A DNA stretch of 64,000 nucleotides. It comes from Cryptomeria japonica. Its lineage: Eukaryota; Streptophyta; Pinopsida; Cupressales; Cupressaceae. The stretch covers positions 568,187,152 through 568,251,151 of the forward strand of contig NC_081410.1 of NCBI RefSeq assembly GCF_030272615.1, read 5' to 3'. The notes beneath the pieces were generated by a model, which saw only the letters and a program-made list of their open reading frames with translations, did not search any database and was not told where the DNA came from. The position numbers and the translations under genes were made by a program. Of this stretch, positions 22,018 through 34,450 are shown piece after piece; the stretch's first letter is position 1; each line of letters starts with the position of its first letter.

Positions 22018-25000
22018 ACATGGTCAGTCGCCACATGCTAACAGGTTCCTAATAACATTTCACCTAAAACCTACTCTAAACTACTACTTTTCAATGGAAA
22101 AGGGAAAGAAGTACCTAAAAACGAGAACGAAAATGATGGTGATGCACTAGATGTTATATATAAGACCTATTTTATTGTTCTATGCATACAAAATACCAAT
22201 TTTGACTCAAATTTGCTTACACAACTCAAGCTTCAACATGCTCCTATATCAATATTACATGGAAAGGTTAATTTTTTGACAATCATAAGAGGAAGAGAAG
22301 GTAGTGTTTTCTTTAGAAATGGAACTGTTTTCATGTCAACACAAACCATGACCCACACATATCATTTTTTTTTGTGTCTGGAAGTGCTAAAGACTAGAAA
22401 TTCATTTTGAGGATTTATATAAAAAAAACCAAAAAAAGAAGAAGAAAGATCTATTACCTAATTTACACAAAATACACATGCTTTTGAAATTAAATATGCT
22501 AATATTTATTGATTTCAAATGCTAAACAATACATATTCTGAAAATAACTGAAAATGCTTCAAAAATGATGTGAAAACATTGATTTTCAATCTTAAAGGAC
22601 TATTTTTTGAGCTACAGAATAATAAACTTTGTTGGAAGGATATTATAAAGCTACAATATTAGTGAAAAAAATATAAGAACTAACTATTACTAGGTGTCCC
22701 TTTTTCTCTATCCAACTTGGAGAGAATATGGGACAAACTTTAAGACTTCTTAAGAGTCCTACTTTGACCAAGCTACTTGACCAACCTACACTTAAAGTTC
22801 TTGCAAACTATCTTCCTTGCTTGATTCCAACCAAAAGCTCCAAAATAGCATAGAGGAAGGATTGTTGGCTTGTTGCTTTTTCAAGAAAAAAATAAAAAAT
22901 CTACTCTTAAACCTCGATATTTGCAAGTGTTATCTCCACTCCCTTAGATAGCTAGATGACAAGTCAAATTGCCCCCTAGATAGTTGGATAAAATTTCAAC
23001 GCAGTAATGAATGTCTTCAAACTACTTCAAAATAATCCTTAACTACCTCTAAATTCTCTCCAATTGGCTCTCATTGATTTGATGATCAATTGCATAATAA
23101 TAGAGCATATATTTTCTAATTTCTCCACAACTGTTCCAACTCCTAGGAGGCATAGGATAAGGTTCTTTCAATGCATTTTTAAAAGGCTTCTTTTCTAACC
23201 TTAACCACTCACTAGCCTTGCTTATTCCATGATGGATAATAGGTATGCTTTGATGGGTTCTACAACTATGATGGTTTGTCATTTTAACCACTCCTTCAAG
23301 AGCTCCATTGTTGTATAAATAATAAAACTGATTGATCTTTTCACTTACATAGTCTATAAATTCTCCTTCTAAGACTCAAGTCTTGAAATTACCTCTCACA
23401 TGTGTCAAAGGTGATTGCATATTGTTACAACTATCTTTACTAATAATAAATTCTCCTAACTTCTTGTTATATGGATATAAGGCATGTTTTTCATGGCCGT
23501 CCTCAAGGTTTGTTCACTTTAGTCATATGACTAGTTACTTGGGCTATCATTAATAATTTTTTCTATGTTCAACTCATGACATATTAGTCTTCTTATTTGT
23601 ACCTATTCATTTCATAAAACCATTTCTCTTCTTAAATAATGTCTCTTTTAATCATTGTTCTTTCTACAATTGACACCTTTTCAATAATGATAGTCCTAAA
23701 ACTACTCATCTATGTTATGACTGTGTGTATCCTCCTACGAAACTATGAGTTCATTTTGAAAAAGTCTAGTTATAGGCACTTTGTAAGGGACTATATCATA
23801 TGGCTTTTTAGGCTTTGCATTCTCTTCACACTGTCCTATGATCCTTGATTGTATTGTTCTCATAACATGTTTTCATTTCTACCACATTACATAATTATTT
23901 ATTTATGCAAAAAGACAATTTTAAAGGACACAAAGAAAGACTCGTTGACCAAAAGACTTTGATTTATCATTGAACCAAGAGATCTGGCTAAGGGTGTGTT
24001 ATAGTCTCTATGACATTCACTTAAGATATTGTTTGACTAACTTCTCAATTTGGGATATGAAGCTTGATTCTTTTTTGGTTCATCTATTTGTTCTTGACCC
24101 TAAAACTTGTTGCTTCATAGGAGTTTGAGTTGAGAATTCCCTAGTAGTGTGTACTTGTTCATTTATTACCTAGTTAGTTGCACTGGATTTATATCTCAAA
24201 GTTTCTCATGTATCCCCTTCATGTTTGGTTGTCAATGTTCCAATAGAATTGAATCTCACAAGTGACAAAACCTTTTGATTGTAGTTTGGTCCATATTTAA
24301 GGGTGGTGTTTGTAGAGTTTGTCTACTTCTTTTTCTAAGTTATCTACTATCAATATATAGAGAGAAAATAGATCTCTATCTATCTTCACCATGACTAGAT
24401 CATTCTTCTTGGAATCTACTAAAGTTTTAGTGCCACTTGCAATTTCTCAATAGTCCAATAAAGTAAATCTCCTTGAGAAACATTGATAGCTTCTATGAAT
24501 GTCTCGTGAAATTTTTTATAGGTTGAATCAATCTTCTAAATTAATTGCTCATTTTTATAGGTTGAATCAATCTTGAAATGAATTGGCTATTATTAGAACT
24601 ATAGTACATATTGAATTTTGGTAGGACCAAGGACAATCAAGCTATTTAAGGCTAGCCTCATTTCTAAAACCTTTGAATTTTAGTAAGATCTAAAGATTTT
24701 AGTTTCTTACTTCTTGTTCAAGTACTACAAAAAAGAATTGAAGCCTCCCGAAGATATCAAAAAAAAAAACCACCCAAAAGAGTTCTAATAGAATCTTCAA
24801 TTCTTATTGATGTCATGAAAAAGATTCCAAAGTAGTTATATTTAAAACAAGGATCTCATGTAAAATATTATCTAACATGGCAACAAATTATGCTTTATTT
24901 TCTTTCCACTTCTTTGTATGATGCTCTTTGATGGCTATACTCTCTTAAAACAAGATTGTCTTCTTGAGCTTGAACTATCTTTAGTTTGTTCTTCATTGTG

Positions 25001-26079
25001 TTTGTCCTCTCTTCATGATTCTAGGACTCTTTCATGACTATCTTGTGCCCTTGGATTTTCCCTCTCATTATTTTCTCATTTGTACTTTATTGTTTCCTAG
25101 ATTGCAGAGGTTCTATATATGTAAAAGAATGTCCTTTTATACATCCTTGCATGAAATGATTAATGTGATTATTGATGTTGATTGTGTGTCTCTTCATTGC
25201 ACATCCCATTCATCTATCTCTCAATCCATATTCTTCCTTTGATATGACAAAATATTTGGACAAAGAAGCTCCAAGTTGCATCTTCAAATCATCTTTCACT
25301 AACATCTCAACCCCCAATTATTTTATGAAGAGCTAAAGTCTATCCTTGCAACCTTCCTTGAATAAAATGTAAATTATTATATGTTGTATCTTTTCTTATT
25401 TGATTTCTTTCCATATCTAAAATGTCACAAGTCTACCCTCATCCTTCTTGTCCTTCACTTGAATATCTTAATTTATTTGGCCTCTGCCATTACATCAATG
25501 TCATAGATTTTAATCTTGCACACTAGACCTTCAAGTATACCATCCATTCTTGATATTTATGATGTCCATTCATGCTGGCAAATTGTCTATGGGACTACTC
25601 TATCTTTCTGCCCATGGTCTTGTTTGGTAATGGTGTATGGTGATTATCTCCTTAGTTTATATTTCATGATTTTCGATAGGGTTTTACAAAGTTTTGACAA
25701 ATGATACCATATTCAAACATTTACCATATAGACCATGGATATATTTGAAATCAAGATCCAAAACATATAAAAGAAACAATTTACATTATTAAATGACTAT
25801 CATGGGTCTCATACAACCCTTACTATGAAAAATATCATACAATTCCATAGATGAACTCTTCAAACATCTGCAACAGAAGATAACAAACCCATAAATATGC
25901 ACAAATCCACATAAAAATAGCCTTGAATGCCCTTAAATGTGTGGGTATTGAAGATGCCTAAAACACTTGAAACCCCTCTTGATGCTTGCAACGTCCCCCA
26001 TTTTTCTCTTTAATTTTGCAATGTGCCCTTATTTTTTAACAATAGCACTAGGCTAAGCCCTTCAAATAATAAGGAATAG
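22018..26079. other. Intergenic DNA, no gene recognised
   Basis: No protein motif, LTR pair or clear tandem repeat. Short ORFs such as 23049-23291 (minus) and 25015-25242 (plus) lack recognisable features and lie alone. Confidence 0.5.
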
Positions 26080-27310
26080 TCCAAAAAAAAAAATTTACAA
26101 AATAATATTATAATTTTAAAAAAAATTACATCTAAATAAAAAATAATTTATATGAAAGATTTTTAAATATCTTATTATGGTCATGTTGTAACTCAATTCA
26201 CTATTGTTATGAGTAATGCTTTTTATTGTTATAATTAATATTTAGAAAATATGAAGAGAATATGTCTCTTCAAAAGAAATTTACAAAAAAAATTTATTGA
26301 TTATAGACACTATTGTTGTTCAAATCCGTGAGTACACCAACCCAAAAGAAATTTACAATTAAAATTATAATAATTTAATAAAATGCAAGATAAAAAAATT
26401 AATTTAATAAAATATTAAACTATAAATAAATTTAAAATTATTATAAATCTGTTATAATATAAATCAAATTTCAAACTCCAAAACATAAAATTTTGACAAT
26501 TTTTTTAAAAAACAATATTATAATTATAAAAAAACACACATTAAAGAAATTCAAACTTAAAATTATAATAATTTAATAAAATATAAAATAATAAATAAAT
26601 TTAATAAAATATTGAACTCCAAATAAATTGAAATTATTATAAATCAATTAAAATATAATTCAAATTTCAAACTCCAAAACATAATTTTTTCACAAAAACA
26701 ATATTATAATTTTATAAAATACATATTTAGATAATATCTCTTTAAAAAAATTCAGAATTAAAAATTATAAAAATTTAATAAAAAATAAATCAATTAAAAT
26801 ATAATTCAAATTTCAAACTCCAAAACATAATTTTTTTACAAAATAATATTATAATTTTAAAAAATAGATATTTAGAAAATATATCTCTTAAAAGGAAATT
26901 CAGAATTAAAATTATAATAATTTAATAAAAAATACAAAATAAAAAAATTAATTTAATGAAAATTTTAAGTACAAAATAAATTTAAAATTATCACAAATCT
27001 ATTAAAATATTATTCAAATTTCAAATTTCAAAATTTAATTATTTTACAAAATAATATTATAATAATAATTTTTTTTTATAAACAATATATATTTAGAACA
27101 CATATCTCTTGAAAAGAAATTCAGAATTAAAAATTATAATAATTTAATAAAAAATAAAAAATAAAAAAATTAATTTAATAAAATATTAAACTATAAATAA
27201 ATTTAAAATTATTATAAATATGTTAAAATATAATTTAAATTTTAAACCTCAAATCATAATTTTTTTACAAAACAATATTATAATAATTTTTTATTATTAT
27301 ATATTTGGTT
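26080..27310. repeat. Very AT-rich imperfect tandem array, unit about 205 bp
   Basis: The core AATATTATAAT recurs near 26103, 26513, 26699, 26844, 27052 and 27273. Spacings are 145 to 221 bp, with one of 410 that may be two units. Between the cores the same phrases return in order: a short A-rich block, ATTTAGAAAATAT-like text, AATTCAGAATTAAAATTATAA, a TAATTTAATAAAA run, then CAAATTTCAAACTCCAAAACATAA. Indels make the unit uneven. Nothing coding. Confidence 0.75.
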
Positions 27311-28860
27311 TCCTTTATGTTATTATGTAAAATTCAATGCTATGTGCGGTCTATCATTATTTGGTTTCATGGTAACATTTTATTTCAAGGTATTAAGCAT
27401 CACTCTTTCTCTTCCTATTTTGAGGACTAGTTTTATTTCAGAATATTTGGTTGGCACCCCTTTTGAGGTTGATCACTTGTTTGAGTTGCATTAGGGGTGG
27501 TGTTGTCCACATATTGATTATGTGGTTGCATTTTCGTTGATGTAATGCATTTGAGTGTTTTATCATTGGGGGTGGTGTCTTCTATGGTTATCCTATGTAA
27601 TTGCTTTTGTTTAGCCTATATCTTTTATGATTACTCCGTGCAAATTCTTAATTGCTTCATTTGGAATGTAATTATTATTATTTATATTGGTGGTCTCTAA
27701 TTGTTTCCCCGTGCTTGGCCATATTGGGATGTACACTTGTGACATAATGTGTGTGTTATTCTTTCTCCATGTCGTGCCATTGCAATTATTATGAAAAATT
27801 GTTGGATGTCGTGGTGTTTTGTTTTTGCTTCTTCTAAGTTGGTCGTATCTTTGAGGATAATGTGTTTTAATTATGAATTTTGATGTTCATTTTTTCTGCT
27901 CAAGTCAACTCTCTCGGCTCGTGTGGGATGTCCAACATCCCTGCCAAGCAATATTTTGTTATGATGTCGCCTTTTATGTGGTTTGTGTTATATATGTCTG
28001 GGAAATATGAGCTCTGTGACATTAGTGTTTTCAGTTGTTCATCCTTATGTCGATTGCTCATTCTAAAGCTTGATACAGAATTTCCGTAAGTTTGGTGATT
28101 TTCATGACTTTCTTGCATATGAAGATGAGAAAGTTGAGCGTATTTTTATTGTTTGCATGGATTTTCTTATGGATACTCATTTGGTTTGGGCTCTGGCTGA
28201 TTCCTTCTTGGTCTCAAGATCCTACTCTTCTCTAGATATGGATTATGCTCTGTCTTTTTATAGTTTTGATTATGGCTTGCTCCCTTATGGTGGTTTCATG
28301 CCTCTTAATGTGTTTCTTGCTAATGGATGGTTTGGAGAGTTGTTTTATGTAGGCAGGTGTGGACAATTTGGTGACTGCCATGATGATACAATTATACTAT
28401 TTGAATGGTTGATCGATCATGCTCCTCCTCCTTATTTAGGAGCTGCTCTCGATGTGTTTTCTGGGATCCACTCTCTTTTGGACGTTCTGGTGGTTTTATG
28501 TTTCTCCTCAATTGATTCTTCCTCCTCGGGTGTTGATGTGATCCCTCATTCTTCTTCAGCACCTCTAGAAGAATGTTCAAGCACATGGTATCTTGAAGAC
28601 ATGATATAATCTTCTTATGAGTTCATGGTATCTTGAAGACATGATATAATTTTCTTATGGGTTCCTTTTGTTTGTAATTTTGTGGATTGGTCAATATGGA
28701 GGTTATCGGGTTTATTGGTTTGTACTGGGTTGGGTCGTGGGTCTATGATCATGTATAGGGTGTTATTCAATTGATATTTTTCAACAGATTTTCGATCTTC
28801 TTGCCAGTATTAATGAATTAAAATTATTCAGTAGCTTTATCACTATTATCACAAAATAAA
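27311..28860 (+). other. Unassigned segment with a 179-codon ORF (28070-28609)
   Basis: This stretch is T-rich on the plus strand and distinct from the A-rich arrays on both sides. Its longest ORF, 28070-28609, is rich in F, L, S, D and Y and shows no domain. It ends inside a 40-bp tandem duplication. The 3' part (28680-28830, ending AATTAAAATTATTCAG before an A-rich stretch) resembles the 3' end of a retroposed element, but no RT or RNase H was found. Probably a non-coding piece of a mobile element; low certainty. Confidence 0.3.
28584..28663. repeat. Two tandem copies of a 40-bp unit
   Basis: CATGGTATCTTGAAGACATG begins at 28584 and again at 28624, each followed by ATATAAT and CTTATG text. 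The first copy contains the stop of the 179-codon ORF. Confidence 0.8.
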
Positions 28861-28894
28861 AAAAAATAAAAATAAAAATAATAATAATAATTAT

Positions 28895-29094
28895 ATGAAA
28901 GATTCAAAATATATTATTGTGGCCACTATAACAAACAATAGAAATTAAACAATATTATAATTTTAAAAAAATTACAAACTGATTCAAAATATATTATTAT
29001 GGCCACCGTAACAAACAATAGAAACTAAACAATATTATAATTTTAAAAAAATTACAAACTGATTCAAAATATTTGAATCTTATTATGGCCATTA
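28895..29094. repeat. Short tandem repeats (about 81 bp) behind the F-box gene
   Basis: GATTCAAAATAT recurs at about 28899, 28980 and 29061, with TTATNGTGGCCAC-like text and GTAACAAACAATAG between. The last copy runs into the F-box stop region, which holds the related phrases GGCCACCATACT and GTAACAAACAATGG. The repeat units therefore look as if they contain rearranged 3'-end gene sequence. Confidence 0.7.
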
Positions 29095-30327
29095 TTATGG
29101 CCACCATACTTTGATACAATCTACAGCAGTAACAAACAATGGTATATAATTTCCATATTTGTTAATTTGGATAAAAAGTTGCTGATCAAACTCTGCCAAT
29201 TCAATCCTCCGAATTATTCTTCCTTCGTTACCATATAATACTACTTCCTCACCCACAATCAATATGCATCCATTGTCATTAACTGCCATCCTGCAAATTT
29301 TGTGAGGCAAAGTGATGTGCAGACGACACCATTTAATTCTTTCTCCACCTTCTTTATCCAGCTTCCACATTTGATGATATTTTTTGTCCACCAGTACAAT
29401 ACAACCATCACATCCAGCCAATTCCCAAGATGCAGAAAAACTCATCCAATGAATCATAACATTATAATGTTTTTCATAAACTTTTGTCTGTACTTCTTCA
29501 GATGGGAAACCATTACGTGAAGGGTAGCTTGCACAAGGATCTGCTGGGGATGGAATTACAGTCCAACTATTTTCAACCCAATTAAATTCAATAACCTCCC
29601 CATTGTTTACATAATTTCTCAACCAATAAAATCGTCCTTGAGAATAAAATCCTCTCCCCAAAGGAAAATATGAATGCTCAACAAACATCTGATTCCATGA
29701 ATTAGTTTTGGAGTCATAAATCTCAACAATACTTCTACTATTTGTGTGCCAGTAGTACTGTCCAAGCAAAATTATATGCTGATTGATGGAAGAAACAAAA
29801 GCAGTTGCTATGAAATCAGTACCCAAAGTAGTAGTGATATGTAGAGGACGAGGAACTTCTGTCCAAGTTAAACTACTTCCATTAGATTTATTACAGATAT
29901 AAAAATTGGAAGGACCGTCTCTTACCCATTTGGAGCAACAGTAGATATCATTGCAAACCACCTCCATGCACTTACAATTCTCTGGAAAGTTTACTGAAGG
30001 AACCCTAAAAAAATCTGCATCACCTTCAATGATCCATGACTGTATCCCCTCAGACCCATATGCAGAGAACTGCAATAAGAACACAGAGCTCAAAGGAGAA
30101 GGATCTGGCAAAATGGTTTTGAAAGACTCAGGTGAAGAAAGAATCTCCTTCCACCTCTTACAGACCAATCTCATCCTGGAAAAATCTCTGCTTGACAATT
30201 TTGCTACAGCCATTAACACCAACTCTTCTGGTAGATTTTGCCATATCTCTGCTGTTCTATTCTTCTCCATCAAACCTGCACTGAGCAACTTGGGCATCTT
30301 TCTGAAAGATTGGATTGAGAAAAACAC
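29095..30327 (-). CDS. F-box protein with kelch-like C-terminal region
   Basis: 410 codons, one exon, no internal stop. Residues about 28-70 form an F-box (LPEEL near 32-36, then CKRWKEIL), the part that binds SKP1 in SCF ubiquitin ligases. The remaining about 330 residues have tryptophan-rich repeats (YDSKTNSWNQM, FNWVENSWTVI, QMWKLD) typical of kelch/galactose-oxidase type beta-propellers in plant F-box/kelch proteins, which choose the substrate. Length fits that family. Alternative starts exist at residues 11 and 20; either leaves the F-box intact. The stop TAA is at 29095-29097. The target is unknown. The gene stands alone between repeat regions. An intact frame in an otherwise decayed neighbourhood argues that it is under selection, but expression is not shown. 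Confidence 0.88.
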   Translation of the reverse strand: MFFSIQSFRKMPKLLSAGLMEKNRTAEIWQNLPEELVLMAVAKLSSRDFSRMRLVCKRWKEILSSPESFKTILPDPSPLSSVFLLQFSAYGSEGIQSWIIEGDADFFRVPSVNFPENCKCMEVVCNDIYCCSKWVRDGPSNFYICNKSNGSSLTWTEVPRPLHITTTLGTDFIATAFVSSINQHIILLGQYYWHTNSRSIVEIYDSKTNSWNQMFVEHSYFPLGRGFYSQGRFYWLRNYVNNGEVIEFNWVENSWTVIPSPADPCASYPSRNGFPSEEVQTKVYEKHYNVMIHWMSFSASWELAGCDGCIVLVDKKYHQMWKLDKEGGERIKWCRLHITLPHKICRMAVNDNGCILIVGEEVVLYGNEGRIIRRIELAEFDQQLFIQINKYGNYIPLFVTAVDCIKVWWP

Positions 30328-32238
30328 TAAATTGTTTCCTTTTTGAAACTTTTATCATCTACAAGCTAATGAAATAGATATCATGCACCGCATACCCAAG
30401 ATCTTATCCATTAAGAAGGCAAACTGAAGAGTAGATTTCCTGTTGTGCCATGTATGCTTGGAGTTGGGCGTACTGTAACCTTCCACCTCAATAAATAGGA
30501 GGCATTCGGTGTAATATGTCGGCCTTGCATGCAGCCATGCGTTAGCTGGAGAACTGAAGTGTTATATTATCTTTAGTTCAAATATAGTTTTTTTAAAAAT
30601 TTCTGCAGCTTATTGGCATAAAAGCTATATTTAAAAAAAAAACAAAGCAGCTAATGATCCATAAAAGAAAAAAAAAAAAAAAAACTAATAATTTTCAATT
30701 GGATGTTTTTTCCCCTCTGCATTGGATATTGTTTATGCAGCATACAAGATGTACTTTTTACAATCTTTAAATTGAAATTAAAATATAATGGTTTTTTATT
30801 TTTAATTAATTAATAATCATGATCACATCAATAAAATCACGGGTGTTAATAGTATTTTTAAAAAGTAAAAAATTAAGTTATGGTTAATTATATTGAAATG
30901 TAAACAACTAATTTATAATTAATTATATTGAAATATATTTTTATAAAAGTGAATGTAAGATGGGGATATTACATTAATGTCATATAGAATTTAGCAGTTA
31001 AGATATGGAAAATATTGTTCATTATCAAATGAATGTTTGGAGTTCTATGGAGATTTGTCTAGATCTTTGTGGGTCAAATTTAAAGTTTTAATGATTAATT
31101 TTGTATCTTATAGGAATGACATCATGTGGATAAATGAACTATGATCAATAAGAATGATTTGATATATAGTAGCAATAGAGATTTCTTCTCTTTTGCCATC
31201 TTGGCGCTTCAATTTTTCAAGGTTGTATTTATAAACATCTCCAAGGAGTTTGTTAGATTGTTTACGCCAAGTTCTCCAAGGTTGATCCTTTGTTTGAATC
31301 AACTTTATTATTTTGAACAATGATTGATTATAACATTCTCAAGCATGCAAAAAAAACTTTATGATTATGATTCCTTTTGTCCCATTAGAAACTCAAGCAT
31401 GCTCTAGATATTCTTTTTAGTCTAAAAAATATAGCATGTTCCCACAATGATATTTCTTTGAATCATTCAACTCTATGGATTATTTGCATATTAAATTCTT
31501 TAAATGCCAAGACTATGTAGCAAAAAGTCACACAAACATGTACAATGTCTACTCATAATTTCTAGTAGGAAACGGCAAGAGTCTATAACTTAAAAGTTTA
31601 AAAAAACAAAAAACCCAGGTCATTCTTGAGCCACTCAAGATCAATCCTAAGGTGTTTAGGATTGACCTATAGCAATATAGTGCTAATATGTGGACATGAT
31701 TGCAAATAAGATTGCAATAAATGAATGATAGTGGTAAATAAATGAGAGTGTAAAATAGGATTTTAACATACATTTGAATTCACAAAAATAGGTGTAAATA
31801 AATGTGAAATAGAGAGTGATAAGTATCAAGTCATGAGCCAAACTTAGCACAACAATGTGTGAGTTGTTAATATTATGCCATCAAAAGAGCCCAAAAGTGT
31901 ATGTAAATTTTCATGAGTATGCAAATTTCACCATTATGTTCTTTTACCACTTTAAGGTGCATGTGAATCTATAAATATAATTTCTTTTAAATTATTTGAA
32001 TATTTTTAGCCAACATGACAAGTAAGTATTCTAACATGTCAAAAGGATATTTGGTCCATGGAAGTTAATGAACCAGTCTTGGATTCTTCTTGTGCTCCTC
32101 TCCTTAGCATGAGCACTACACAGAAACTTACAAAACAAATAAAATATATGGTAACTTCTATCACACAAGTGAAATAGGAACAAATAATAGGTTACTTCCA
32201 TTGTCTATATAAAATAAGTTGAGAGAGATGAGACTTAG
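30328..32238. other. 5' flank of the F-box gene and intergenic DNA
   Basis: The first few hundred bases must hold the F-box promoter. A weak TATA-like word (CCTATTTATT on the minus strand near 30490) lies about 165 bp upstream of the ATG. Poly(A) runs occur at about 30630-30685. No other gene or element is recognised. Confidence 0.45.
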
Positions 32239-33273
32239 TGATGCAGTCAAGGTAGGGAGATCCGATGAAGGACAACCCATCCTTGCATCCTAACACAAAT
32301 ACCATGCAAGATATACCGGTAACCGATAACATAATGTTAGAAATAGCAGAAAGAACAACTAGTAACAACACATAATACATAACCAGTAAACAGTGTGAAT
32401 AAATCTTATAACAACTTGAAGAATTACATATGCCACATGTTGGACCGTGACCCAGGATTACAAAACAACTCTTACAACTTAGATCTATGATCCACAGATC
32501 ATCCTCTCAACAAATCATTATCTGGTAACAACTTCCACTGTTCTGCATTGATCCAGACCTCATCCATCCTGGCTTTAGTCTCCCCAGACCAAAATCTCAC
32601 CAAAATCAATATACAAATCTAAGATCCACAGATCTTCTGCTCGACAAATAGGTCTCCGGTAATAGTCTGCACTGATCTAGACTCTAGCCATCCTGACTTC
32701 AGTCTCCCTGGACCAGAATCCGTCTGAAAACTACATCTTGCTTGATCTCGAACTTTCATCTTATATCCTCTGTCTTTTGTCTTTTGTCTTCTCAAATGAT
32801 TCACAAACTTCTCTTTATACCATCCACAAAGAATAATAACTTGAGCAATTCGGCCCAAAGACCAACCAGTTTATGAAACGTGTAAACAATATCAAGTCGG
32901 CTTAAATCACTAAGAACAACTTCCAATGCACAAAACATCACGCGGTCCTTTGAGAACATCAAAAAAGACATAAGAAACATAAATCAACGATCTGCAAGTC
33001 ACGGGAATCAACTGCAACCCGATCCAACTTCGCTCAACACACTGCAAGACTAACCAGTAAGAACATATTAATCGGGCCAATACCAGAATCGATAACTCAC
33101 TGGGATTAAATCCAAATGTCATGAAACTCAAACATGACAAAGACCACAAACTCAAGGGAATAAATCCAAAACCACAACTCTAAACTCTCAAACACAAATA
33201 AATGCCACGATCCCAAGCAATTCCACTGCAAACTGCCTCAACCGGTAAGAACTACACCGGTGCTCCTACATCA
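32239..33273 (-). repeat. 3' LTR of the short-interior element
   Basis: Starts TGATGCAGTCAAGG and ends GCTCCTACATCA. Matches 33429-34450 nearly throughout, with moderate divergence and small indels. The ORFs of 60 to 80 codons inside are LTR text. Confidence 0.88.
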
Positions 33274-33411
33274 GACTCTCAGGGTAAATTGAAAAGTGAG
33301 TCCCATCACTTGATCTGGTTTGGTGATCTGAACAAGTCCACAAGTCTCCTCAACTTCCTCTCCAACCAACCGGTGCATAATCGGGTCTTCCTCCAACAAC
33401 AGGTTCACAAA

Positions 33412-33426
33412 CCAACTCTGATACCA
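33412..33426 (-). other. Primer binding site, initiator-Met type
   Basis: Minus strand TGGTATCAGAGTTGG. The first eleven bases match the common plant site TGGTATCAGAGC. Confidence 0.85.
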
Positions 33427-33428
33427 CT

Positions 33429-34450
33429 TGATGTAGTCAAGGTAGGAAGATCCAATGAAGGAAAACCTATCCTTGCAACCTAACACAAATACCATGCAAG
33501 ATATACTGGTAACCGGTAACACAATGCCAAAAATAGTAGAAATAACAACCCCTAACAACACATAATAAATCTTATAACAACTTGAAGAATTACATATGCC
33601 ACATGGTGGACCACTGTCCAGGATTACAAAAAAACTCTTACCACTTAGATCTATGATCCGCATATCATCCTCTCAACAAATCGTCATCCGGTAACAACTT
33701 CCACTATTCTGCACTGATCCGGACCTCGGCCATCCCAACTTTAGTCTCCCTAGACCAGAATCTCGTTGGAATCAATATACAAATCTAAGATCTGCAAATC
33801 TTCTGCTTGATGAATAGGTCTTCGGTAACAGTTTGCATTATTCTGCACTGATCCGAACTCCAGCTATCCTGGCTTCAGTCTCCCTGGACCAGAATCCCTC
33901 CAGAAACTACATCTTGCTTGATCTTGAACTTTCGTCTTCTATCCTATGTCTTATGTCTTCTGTATTCTAAAATGATTCACAAACTTCTCTTTATACCATC
34001 CGCAAATAATAACAACTTGATCAAGTCGGCTCAAAGACCAATCGGTTTATGAAACGTGTAAACAATATCAAGTGGCCTCAAATCACTAAGAACAACTTTC
34101 AATGCACAAAACATCACGTGTTCCTCTGGGAACATCGAAAAAGACATAAGAAACATAAATCAATGATCCACAAGTCACGGGAATCAACCACAACTTGATC
34201 CAACTTCGCTCAACACATTGCAAGACTAACCGGTAAGAACATATTAACTAGGCCAAGACCGGAATCGATAACTCACCAAGGTTAAATCCAAATGCCATTA
34301 AACTCAAACATGAAAAATACCATGAACTCAAGGGAATAAATCTAAAACCACACCGTTAAACTCTCAAACACGAAGAAATGCCACGATCTCCAAGCAATTC
34401 CATTGCAAATTGCCTCAACCGGTAAGAACTACATCAGTGCTCTTGCATCA
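33429..34450 (-). repeat. 5' LTR of the short-interior element
   Basis: Starts TGATGTAGTCAAGG and ends GCTCTTGCATCA; direct repeat partner of 32239-33273. Confidence 0.88.

Larger units (their letters stand above)
32239..34450 (-). mobile_element. Non-autonomous LTR element with a 155-bp interior
   Basis: Two direct repeats, 32239-33273 (1035 bp) and 33429-34450 (1022 bp), start TGATG and end CATCA and enclose only 33274-33428. The interior carries a primer site (minus strand TGGTATCAGAGTTGG, 33412-33426) two bases from the right LTR, so the element points to the left. Flanking five-base words are CTTAG and CTTAA, a target duplication with one change. No coding sequence is present. It is built like a TRIM, but its LTRs are far longer than the few hundred bp usual for TRIMs. 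Confidence 0.85.

Noticed and set aside
23049-23291. 80-codon minus-strand ORF as a host exon
   Set aside because: No recognisable domain, no convincing splice sites at its ends and no neighbouring exon.
29951-30346. 131-codon plus-strand ORF
   Set aside because: It is antisense to the F-box domain of the well-supported minus-strand gene and has no motif.
33271-33663. 130-codon minus-strand ORF across the short-interior element
   Set aside because: It runs from LTR to LTR through the primer site, so it is not a protein gene of the element.
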